Shown in pieces: positions 44,146 through 51,800 of a stretch of 64,000 nt of DNA. The position numbers and the translations under genes were made by a program. The first letter of the stretch is position 1. Every line of letters begins with the position of its first letter. The notes beneath the pieces are model-generated. The model was not told the origin of the DNA, ran no database searches, and saw only the letters and a list, made by a program, of their open reading frames with translations. The DNA is from Alphaproteobacteria bacterium (GTDB lineage Bacteria; Pseudomonadota; Alphaproteobacteria; JACAEB01): positions 51,999-115,998 of the forward strand of contig JACKLE010000008.1 in assembly GCA_024236075.1 (NCBI GenBank). Direction: 5' to 3'.

Positions 44146-45375
44146 ATGAGCAACGTTCTTCATTCCCTGCGCGGCGTCTCGCCGATCGTCATGACCCCCT
44201 TCGACGAGCGGAACCGCATCGACTTCGACTCCTACGAGCGCGAGGTCGAGTGGCTCATCGCGGGCGGGCTCAAGGCTATGGGCCTCGGCCTTGCCAGCGA
44301 GCTGAAATTCGTCACCGAGGAGGAGCGCCTTTCGCTCGTAAAGGCGCTCGCGCGCTTCACCAAGGGGCGCGTGAAGATCTTCGCCGGCACCGGCGCCGAC
44401 GATGCGGCGCTCGCCATCGAGCGCTCCCATGCCGCGCTCGAGGAAGGCTTCGACATGCTTCTCGTCACGCCGCCCAAGGGGCCCGACGAGGACGGCATCT
44501 ATCGCTACTACGAGGCCATCAGCAAGGCGATCCGGGCACCGATCATCGTGCAGGACGCTTTCAACAACACGCATGTGCGCATGTCGGCCGACCTCATCGC
44601 GCGCCTTGGCGACATCGAGCACGTGCGGGCGGCCAAGCTCGAGACGGCGCCGACGCCGACGGCCGTGCGCGAGATCAAGGAGCGCGTGGGCGACAAGCTC
44701 ATGCTCATCGGCGGGATGGGCAGCCGCTACACGATCGACGAATGGCGGCGCGGCGCCGAGGGCACAATTCCGGGTCCGGCGACGGGGCTTCTCGTCTTCA
44801 AGCCCATCTGGGACCATCTGCAAAAGGGCGAGGTGGGCGCGGCGCGGCGCTGGCTCCGGCGCTTCGACCCGCTCATGCATTGGGGGCTCGTCGACAATGG
44901 GCGCTTCCACTATCTCGAGAAGGAGCTGATGCGCCGCAAGGGAATCTTCCGCACGACGGCCTTCCGGGCCGACCTGCCGCATCCGGCTCCCTTCGACATC
45001 GCGGAGCTCGAGGACTATCTCGCCTTCTGCGAGATCCATCCGGACGGCAGCCCACGCCGCTTCGAGCGTCGCGCCTGGCGGCTCCGCCTGCGCCCGGGAA
45101 AGGAGGGCGACTATGTGCGCGACCACGTCGAAGCGCCGCAGGAGATCTACGACCTCATCGCGGCGCGCGGCGTGCACGAATATTCCATCTTCGTCGACGG
45201 GCGGGACGTCTTTCTCTATGCGGAGGAGGACGTGCCGCAGCGCGAGGCGCCGGCGGAGCTGCGGGAGGCGGGCGCGAAATGGCGCGAGCGCATGAACGCG
45301 ATCGTCGAGCCCGAGCCGAAGCCCCGCGGCCGCTTCATGGAGGAATGCTTCCACTGGCCGCGCGACGCGGATTGA
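44146..45375 (+). CDS. DapA-family aldolase fused to L-rhamnose mutarotase domain
   Basis: 409 residues. Residues 1-300 form a DHDPS/NAL-type barrel with Schiff-base lysine K164 in RAAKLETAPTP; the usual catalytic Tyr position reads IIVQDAFNN, so the substrate is probably not that of DapA. Residues about 305-405 match RhaM/DUF718 in order: WRLRLRPGKEGDY, Y323-x3-H327, GVHEYSIFVDG with Y346, FLYAEEDV, KWRERM and a late FMEECFHW. RhaM interconverts anomers of L-rhamnose or L-fucose. The join couples a sugar-entry step with a 2-keto-3-deoxy-acid aldolase or dehydratase step. ORF and reading frame are clean. Confidence 0.85.
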   Translation: MSNVLHSLRGVSPIVMTPFDERNRIDFDSYEREVEWLIAGGLKAMGLGLASELKFVTEEERLSLVKALARFTKGRVKIFAGTGADDAALAIERSHAALEEGFDMLLVTPPKGPDEDGIYRYYEAISKAIRAPIIVQDAFNNTHVRMSADLIARLGDIEHVRAAKLETAPTPTAVREIKERVGDKLMLIGGMGSRYTIDEWRRGAEGTIPGPATGLLVFKPIWDHLQKGEVGAARRWLRRFDPLMHWGLVDNGRFHYLEKELMRRKGIFRTTAFRADLPHPAPFDIAELEDYLAFCEIHPDGSPRRFERRAWRLRLRPGKEGDYVRDHVEAPQEIYDLIAARGVHEYSIFVDGRDVFLYAEEDVPQREAPAELREAGAKWRERMNAIVEPEPKPRGRFMEECFHWPRDAD

Positions 45376-45394
45376 CGCCCATCCCCTCGCCCGT

Positions 45395-46786
45395 TCAGTC
45401 GCCCGATCCGTTGCGCTTGGCGAGCTCCTCGCGAATGCGGGCGTGCTCGCGGTGGTCGAGGCCGTAGAACGACAGGGCCAGGATCGCGACGACGGCGCCC
45501 GCTCCCGGCAGCGCGGTCATGATGAGGCGCATGCCGTCGAGCGTCTCCGGCGAGAGCGACGCGTTGGCGACATAGCCGACGGCTCCGAGGAAGACGCCGA
45601 AGAGACCGACGCCGATGCCGTTGCCCGCCTTGATGGCGAGCGTCGCCATGCCGAATATGCCGGCCTCGACGCGCTTGCCGGTGCGCCATTCGCTGTGCTC
45701 GACGAGGTCGGGCAGGATCGACATTGCGATCGAATAGCTGCCGCCGATCGCGGCGCCCTCGAGAAAGATCAGGACCTGGAGGAAGAGCTTGTCGTGCGGA
45801 TTGGCGAAATAGATCGTGGCGAGCGTCACCAGCGACAGGAGCTGCGCGAGCTGCAGCACCCGCGCCTTGGCGACCCTGGTGGCGAAGAGCGCCCATAGGG
45901 GCATCGTCGCCGCCTGACCGATGGTCATGGTGGCGAGGGCGACGCTCGCCCAGCCTTCGTCCTGGAGGTTGTACTTCGCGAAATAGATGAGCGACTTGGC
46001 GAAGGTCGGCAGGGTCATCATGGTGACGACCCAGACGGCGAAGATGATGCAGACATAGGAATTGCCGATCAGCACACGGTAGAAATCGGGCAGGCTCACG
46101 AGCTTGGAGGGCGGCGTCGGCTCCCGACGGCGGTCGACGTCGCGGAACGCCCAGACGCAAAGCCAGAGCGCCGCGACGGCGATCGCTCCGCCGATCATCG
46201 CCGCCACGGTGAAGCGGCCGGCTTCCTCGCTCGCGCCCTCGCCCTGGAGGATCGGCATGACGGAGAGCGAGATGGTGAGGCCCGCCAGCGCGGCCGTCGT
46301 CATCTTCGCGCCGGCGAGCGTGGAGCGCTCGCGCGAGCTCGGCGTCGCGAGCGCGAGAAGCGAGTTGTGCGGCACGTCGACGATCGTATAGGCGGTCCTG
46401 AGCGCGATCGAGGTGAGGAAGGCATAGACGATCGCGCCGTGGAGATCGAAGGGCGGCTTCGTGAAGGCGAGCACGAGCGCGATGGAGGTGAGCGGCGCGC
46501 CGAAGAAGATATAGGGCCGGTACTTGCCCCATTTCGTCCGTGTGCGGTCGGCAATGAAGCCCATGATGGGATCGGTGATGGCGTCCCACACGAGATAGGT
46601 CAGCATGATGGTGCCGCCGATGGCGGGCGGAATGCCGACGACGTCGGTGAGGAAGAAGAGCCACACCATGTTGAGCGAGGCGTGGTAGATCGCCTTGCCG
46701 TATTCGGACGCGGCATAGGATGCCGTGATGCCGACCGACAGCTTGCGCCCGCCTTCGCCGGCGCGCGCCGTTCCCTCCTCGGCCAT
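45395..46786 (-). CDS. GPH-family sugar:cation symporter (MelB-like MFS)
   Basis: 463 residues with about twelve spans. The N-terminal half has LTYLVWDAITDPIMGFIADRT and KWGKYRPYIFFGAP, the hallmark loops of the glycoside-pentoside-hexuronide family, which import sugars with H+ or Na+. It is convergent with the aldolase-mutarotase gene (19-bp gap). Its upstream 109-bp gap is unusually AT-rich for this region and should hold the promoter. Sugar import fits the cluster. Confidence 0.88.
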   Translation of the reverse strand: MAEEGTARAGEGGRKLSVGITASYAASEYGKAIYHASLNMVWLFFLTDVVGIPPAIGGTIMLTYLVWDAITDPIMGFIADRTRTKWGKYRPYIFFGAPLTSIALVLAFTKPPFDLHGAIVYAFLTSIALRTAYTIVDVPHNSLLALATPSSRERSTLAGAKMTTAALAGLTISLSVMPILQGEGASEEAGRFTVAAMIGGAIAVAALWLCVWAFRDVDRRREPTPPSKLVSLPDFYRVLIGNSYVCIIFAVWVVTMMTLPTFAKSLIYFAKYNLQDEGWASVALATMTIGQAATMPLWALFATRVAKARVLQLAQLLSLVTLATIYFANPHDKLFLQVLIFLEGAAIGGSYSIAMSILPDLVEHSEWRTGKRVEAGIFGMATLAIKAGNGIGVGLFGVFLGAVGYVANASLSPETLDGMRLIMTALPGAGAVVAILALSFYGLDHREHARIREELAKRNGSGD

Positions 46787-46895
46787 GACGCTTTCTCCCC
46801 TCGGCCTCTTTGTTTCGATTAGGGCAACAGGCCCAATTTCAGATAAATTCCGATGTTATATGCCGGTTTGCAATCGAAAAGAGCGCGGGCCCCGG

Positions 46896-47633
46896 CTACA
46901 TCATTACCACGCTGAATCCGCCGCAGACGGGCAGGGTCTGCCCCGTGACGAAGCCCGCCGCCGGCGAGGCAAGGAAGAGGGCCGGTCCGGCGAGGTCCTC
47001 CGGCTCCCCCCAGCGCTTCATCGGCGTGTGCGCGAGGATGCGGTCGCCGAAGCCCGGCGCCGCCTCGACGGGCGCGGTGAGCTTGGTGCGGATCCAGCCC
47101 GGCGCGAGCGCGTTGACGCGGATGCCGAAGGGCGCCCAGGCCTCGGCGAGCGTTTTCGTGAGCTGGACGATCGCCGCTTTGCTCGCGCCGTAGCCCGGCA
47201 CGGGCGCGAAGGCGGAATAGCTCGTCATCGAGGCGATGTTGAGGACGCTGCCGCGCGACTCCTTGAGCCGGGGCAGCACGGCCTGGGCCACACGAAACGT
47301 GCCGGCGAGATTGATGGCGAGCGTCTTCTCGAAGACGTCCGGGTCGTGCTCGCTGCCGCCGTCGGGGTTGGCGGTGCCCGCGGCGTTGACGAGCACGTCG
47401 AGACGCGCGAGCGAGGCGGCGAGCTCCGCGATCGCCGCCTTGTCGCGCATCTCGAGCGCACGATAGGTCATCTTGTCGAGGTCGCTCTCGTAGCGCCCGT
47501 CGGCGCGCGTGCCGGTGACGGTCACCCGCGCGCCGGCCTCGCGAAAGGCGACGGCGATCGCATGGCCGATGCCGTTCGAGCCGCCGGTGACCAGCACATG
47601 GGCGTCCGAGAAGTCGAAGCGGCAGGCGCTCAT
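46896..47633 (-). CDS. SDR-family dehydrogenase
   Basis: 245 residues from the ATG at 47633, preceded by AAGGAG at 8 bp. The active site is complete: TGGSNGIGHA, NAAG, serine in IASMTSY and YGASK. The C-terminus is unusually short after the GQTLPVCGG motif and ends VVMM. It lies upstream of the GPH symporter gene on the same strand. In non-phosphorylative deoxysugar pathways a second SDR oxidises the 2-keto-3-deoxy acid, which would fit here. Confidence 0.86.
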   Translation of the reverse strand: MSACRFDFSDAHVLVTGGSNGIGHAIAVAFREAGARVTVTGTRADGRYESDLDKMTYRALEMRDKAAIAELAASLARLDVLVNAAGTANPDGGSEHDPDVFEKTLAINLAGTFRVAQAVLPRLKESRGSVLNIASMTSYSAFAPVPGYGASKAAIVQLTKTLAEAWAPFGIRVNALAPGWIRTKLTAPVEAAPGFGDRILAHTPMKRWGEPEDLAGPALFLASPAAGFVTGQTLPVCGGFSVVMM

Positions 47634-47723
47634 CGCGAAGTCTCCTTGCGGTCCGCCCGGGTGCCGGGCCGTTGAAGTCCCGAACACTCCATGATAGAGA
47701 GGCGCCCCGCAAGGAGACCTCGC

Positions 47724-47822
47724 ATGGCCCGCTATCGCGCGCTGCTACGGAAGGCCGCCGACCGACCCGCCGAACAGGCAGGGCGGCCGCGCCCGCGCGC
47801 GCCGGAGGGGGGCGTGGTCTAG
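47724..47822 (+). CDS. Candidate 32-residue small protein upstream of rtcB
   Basis: ATG at 47724, stop TAG at 47820-47822, with AAGGAG (47711-47716) at 7 bp. The peptide is basic and Ala/Pro-rich (starts MARYRALLRKAA). It is followed after 25 bp by a 12-bp perfect hairpin, so the unit could be a small gene or leader peptide for rtcB. In high-GC DNA such frames arise by chance, and I find no family. The remainder of the 305-bp gap is accounted for by this frame and the hairpin. Confidence 0.3.
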   Translation: MARYRALLRKAADRPAEQAGRPRPRAPEGGVV

Positions 47823-47847
47823 AGTCGTTCAGACTCCGGACGAAACC

Positions 47848-47882
47848 AAGAGCCCCTCCCGGCACGGCCTGGAGGGGCTCTT
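47848..47882 (+). terminator. 12-bp perfect stem-loop before rtcB
   Basis: AAGAGCCCCTCC (47848-47859) and GGAGGGGCTCTT (47871-47882) pair perfectly around an 11-nt loop, 57 bp before the rtcB start. Only two T follow directly, so it may be an attenuator or a structured 5' leader rather than a simple terminator. Confidence 0.5.
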
Positions 47883-47938
47883 CGTTCGAGGGCCTTCGCC
47901 GACCGCGCCGGGAGGGGCGTGCGAAGGAGGAGAGTGGC

Positions 47939-49156
<1,218 letters not shown>

Positions 49157-49194
49157 GCCCGAGATGGCGGAGCCTCGTCCGATCGCAAACGGCT

Positions 49195-49953
49195 CTAGAA
49201 GCGCAGCTCGTATTCGAGGAGCCAGCGGAAGGCGCCGTCCGGCGTCTCGTCCGTCAGTCCGAAGAGATAGGCCGCCTCGTAGTGCAGCTTGCCCGCGCCA
49301 TTGCCCAGGGGGACGGTCCCTATCGCCGCCGGGCCGATCTTGTGCTCCTGGTCGCGCAGGGCGGGAAAGTCGCCGATCTCGCCGAACTCTCCGAACGCCT
49401 CGAAGCCCGGCTGAAAATAGGGCGACAGGCGCCAGCGCGAGGCCCAGGCATATTCGAGCATGACATCCTCGGCGCCGTCGCCGATCTCCTTCGAGAAGAT
49501 CACATTGGCGGTGTGCACCGTGCGCCCGATCTGCTTCTCGATCAGCGGGCCGAGCTCCACCTCGTCGGTGCCGCCCTTCGTCGAGAAGGCGTATTCGGCG
49601 AGGAAGCCGAGATCGGCCCAATATTCGCCGGGCTCGGTCAGGCGGAAGATGCTCTCGACCTCGACGGCCACGAGCTCGAGGTCCTCGCCCGCCTCGCGCT
49701 CGTGCTCGGCATAGGCCTCCGCGAACCACCAGTCCGCGATGCCGTAGCCGAAGCCGTCCTTGATGGTCAGCGCACCGTCCTTGTCCGGATCGCCGTCCTT
49801 GTCGACGATGCCGCGATGCTCGATCTCGAGCTCGCCCTTCTCGACATGGGGCGAGTAGACCTTGCTCGGCGCCGCCGCGCCCGTCTGGACACTGAGCATC
49901 GCCAGCGCCGCGCCGAGGCCGGCGCCTGCCCAAAGCCGAAGGATCCCCCTCAT
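49195..49953 (-). CDS. Exported beta-barrel-like protein of unknown function
   Basis: 252 residues from the ATG at 49953 (a GTG two codons earlier is possible). A signal peptide ends near TGAAA. The mature protein is a series of short amphipathic strands (YGIADWWFAEAYAE, LRLSPYFQPGF-like, KLHYEAAYLFGL) ending in an aromatic LRF, suggesting an outer-membrane barrel. It follows the cupredoxin-like gene with a 9-bp gap, forming a two-gene unit that may handle a metal. I do not recognise the family. Confidence 0.6.
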   Translation of the reverse strand: MRGILRLWAGAGLGAALAMLSVQTGAAAPSKVYSPHVEKGELEIEHRGIVDKDGDPDKDGALTIKDGFGYGIADWWFAEAYAEHEREAGEDLELVAVEVESIFRLTEPGEYWADLGFLAEYAFSTKGGTDEVELGPLIEKQIGRTVHTANVIFSKEIGDGAEDVMLEYAWASRWRLSPYFQPGFEAFGEFGEIGDFPALRDQEHKIGPAAIGTVPLGNGAGKLHYEAAYLFGLTDETPDGAFRWLLEYELRF

Positions 49954-49962
49954 GAGCACTTC

Positions 49963-50313
49963 CTATTTGGCGATGAGCGTGCCTTGCGCGCTCGCCTTGT
50001 TGAACTCGCCGAAGAACGGATAGGTGCCGGGCTCGAGCGGACCCAGATAGATCTTCGCCCCGCCCTGCGCCGGAACGATCACCTCGCGGTTCAGCTCGAA
50101 GCTCTCGAACTCCTCGTCGGTCGCGTCGCGGTTCCTGACGAGGAGAACGAAGCGCGAGCCGGCGGGCACCTCGAGGCTCTCGGGCACGAAGCGGTGCTCC
50201 CTGATCTCGAGCGCGAAGACGGGCTTGTCCGCGCCGAGGGCGCCCGGCACGCCCGCCGCGACTCCCACGAGCAGACCTAAGACCGCTGCCGCGCCGGGCC
50301 GAAAGCCCCCCAT
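49963..50313 (-). CDS. Periplasmic cupredoxin-like protein without copper ligands
   Basis: 116 residues: signal peptide to about residue 28, then a single cupredoxin beta-sandwich with HRFVPESLEVPAGSRFVLLVRN and PGTYPFFGEF, close to the EfeO/P19-associated cupredoxin_1 group. The C-terminal loop has no Cys and no Met ligand set, so a classical blue-copper site is not expected. Proteins of this group accompany FTR1-type iron systems, but no permease gene is in the window. Paired with the barrel protein downstream. Confidence 0.75.
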   Translation of the reverse strand: MGGFRPGAAAVLGLLVGVAAGVPGALGADKPVFALEIREHRFVPESLEVPAGSRFVLLVRNRDATDEEFESFELNREVIVPAQGGAKIYLGPLEPGTYPFFGEFNKASAQGTLIAK

Positions 50314-50439
50314 TGAGAATGCCTCGCAAATATCGCTGCGGGCATTTGCCCCGAGTTGCGAACGACTGTCAACTTCTTTCCGGCGGCACCGCGCCCGCGC
50401 GGCGCGGCCGTTTTCGGATCGCGAGGGCGGGAGTCCCGC

Positions 50440-50754
50440 CTAGAAGGACGGTCCGTCCCGGCCCTTTGGCGGCTTCATCTTCTGGGTCGGCTGGGGCTCC
50501 TGGGGCTCGACCTTCTTTTCTTCCTGCTCGCGCCGGACGGCCTGGCCCACGCGCCCCGGAACGGGGCCTCCCGGCCGCCTTTGGGCGCCTGCCGCGGGCG
50601 GCGCGCCGGGCGGCTCGCCGTCTTCGCGGCCGTCGCGGCCGCGCGCCCCGCCGCCGGGCGCCTGGCGCTCATCCTTGCCGGCGCGATTGAACTCCTCCTT
50701 GAGCTTGCCCTTGTTGCGGTCGTACCAGTGCGGCTCTTTCGGCTTCTCGGCCAT
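50440..50754 (-). CDS. Disordered hydrophilic protein at operon end
   Basis: 104 residues, beginning MAEKPKEPHWYDRNKGKLKEEF and then almost wholly Gly/Pro/Arg/Glu with no predicted fold. No signal peptide or membrane span. It starts 24 bp after the 201-residue toxin-like gene on the same strand and so probably belongs to the same transcript. The coding call rests on its position and on the amphipathic start; the low complexity leaves doubt. Confidence 0.5.
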   Translation of the reverse strand: MAEKPKEPHWYDRNKGKLKEEFNRAGKDERQAPGGGARGRDGREDGEPPGAPPAAGAQRRPGGPVPGRVGQAVRREQEEKKVEPQEPQPTQKMKPPKGRDGPSF

Positions 50755-50778
50755 GGCATGCGCTCCTTGCCGGCTTCC

Positions 50779-51384
50779 TCAATCGTCCCAATGGGTGCGC
50801 CCGGTGCGCGGACCCGTGTGCTCGGCGATCGCCGCGCGCCCTTCTACATCGTCGAGAAGGTGCCGGTCGGCAAGCTGATGGGCGCGCAGGCGGTCGCGCG
50901 CGAGCTCGGCCGAGCAGATCTCGCCATAGGCGCGGTCGGGGTCCTTCGCGGCGAGCTCGGCGAGGCGCTCGCGCGGGATGCCGTTGATCGCCGTCACGCG
51001 CTCGTTCTGAAGAAGGCGCGGAAGCTCTGTCGAGCGGAAATAGCTCTGCTCGCTCGATCCGACGACGAAGGTGTTGACGTTTCCCTCCGTATGCACCGCA
51101 TATTTGTCCGAGGCCTTCGCCCAGACCTGCCGCGCCTCGCCCTTGGCGACGGTGGGATCGTTGAAGAGGCCGGCCTGGTCGAGCTCGTAGCCGTCCGGCG
51201 TCATCTCGAGCGTCGCCGAGGGCCGTCCCGCCATGCTCATCTCGCGGGCGAACGCCTCCGCGCGCGCGCGGTTGCCCTCGCCCGACCAGTAGATCGCGCC
51301 GTGGCGCGGCGGCGTCGGGCGAAAGCTCGGCTCCTCGACGCGGTCGAGATAGAACTTCGCGACGGGGCTCGGCTCGGCGCTCAT
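50779..51384 (-). CDS. Toxin-module-like protein of unknown function
   Basis: 201 residues, no signal peptide. Residues 28-135 form a compact domain with AIYWSG (W33-S34-G35), LEMT near 60, W88-x3-S92-x2-YA, NVNTF and STELPRLLQNERVTAI. From memory this order of motifs recurs in C-terminal modules of polymorphic bacterial toxins; I could not verify it. The C-terminal 60 residues are charged and helical. Its ATG overlaps the stop of the preceding 93-residue gene by 4 bp, and the transcript begins with a VirD4-like ATPase and AAA+ genes, so it may be a substrate of that apparatus. Confidence 0.6.
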   Translation of the reverse strand: MSAEPSPVAKFYLDRVEEPSFRPTPPRHGAIYWSGEGNRARAEAFAREMSMAGRPSATLEMTPDGYELDQAGLFNDPTVAKGEARQVWAKASDKYAVHTEGNVNTFVVGSSEQSYFRSTELPRLLQNERVTAINGIPRERLAELAAKDPDRAYGEICSAELARDRLRAHQLADRHLLDDVEGRAAIAEHTGPRTGRTHWDD

Positions 51385-51662
51385 GCGAGCACCAGATGGG
51401 TTGCGAGGAGCCGATACCCCTCGGCGAGGAGCGCGCGCGCGCGAGCGGCCTCGGCGGGCGCGAGCGGGGGCTCGGCGCGGGAGAGGTGCACGACATCGCC
51501 GAACGCGCCGTCGGGCGAGACGGCGGGCTCGGTGGCCAGAACGAGCGTGCGCCCGCCCGCGAGCGTCAGCGCTATGGTCTCCCGACCGCTGAGATCCAGC
51601 AGCTCGCCGCCCGCGAAGCGGACGCGCTTCTTCGTTTCGATCGTGGCGCCCACGCCGCTCAT
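51381..51662 (-). CDS. Small conserved-context protein, possible partner of toxin-like protein
   Basis: 93 residues from the ATG at 51662. I choose this start over the one at 51677 because it overlaps the preceding stop by 4 bp (ATGA, 51659-51662). Beta-rich first half (RVRFAGGELLDLSG, IALTLAGGRTLVLAT) and a helical C-terminus. No family recognised. Coupled both to the peptide before it and the toxin-like gene after it, it could be an immunity or chaperone protein; that is inference from arrangement only. Confidence 0.6.
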   Translation of the reverse strand: MSGVGATIETKKRVRFAGGELLDLSGRETIALTLAGGRTLVLATEPAVSPDGAFGDVVHLSRAEPPLAPAEAARARALLAEGYRLLATHLVLA

Positions 51663-51778
51663 TGCTCCCTCATCCACGAAAAGGCTGCGCCCGCCTGCTG
51701 CTCCATCGCGCGGTATTTACCCGAGATCCAGCTATAGCCGAGCCAGAGGAGGAGAAGGATCAGCAGGATCCGGATCAT
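51659..51778 (-). CDS. 39-residue single-span membrane peptide
   Basis: ATG at 51778, TGA at 51659. The N-terminal half is one strongly hydrophobic span rich in Leu and Ile (IRILLILLLLLWLG region), followed by a short charged tail with SGKYRAMEQQ. It fills the space between the VirD4-like gene (23-bp gap) and the 93-residue gene (4-bp ATGA overlap), so position strongly supports translation. It may be an assembly or anchoring subunit of the complex encoded by the operon. Confidence 0.6.
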   Translation of the reverse strand: MIRILLILLLLWLGYSWISGKYRAMEQQAGAAFSWMREQ

Positions 51779-51800
51779 GGGCGGCCTCTCCCCGCGCCGC

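Noticed and set aside
46850..46880. LacI-type operator before the GPH symporter
   Set aside because: A CCGGTTTGCA half site is present but the other half does not match, so no palindrome can be claimed.
47672..47938. Upstream extension of rtcB to 47672
   Set aside because: It runs through the hairpin and has no RtcB similarity; the ATG at 47939 has a perfect ribosome site.
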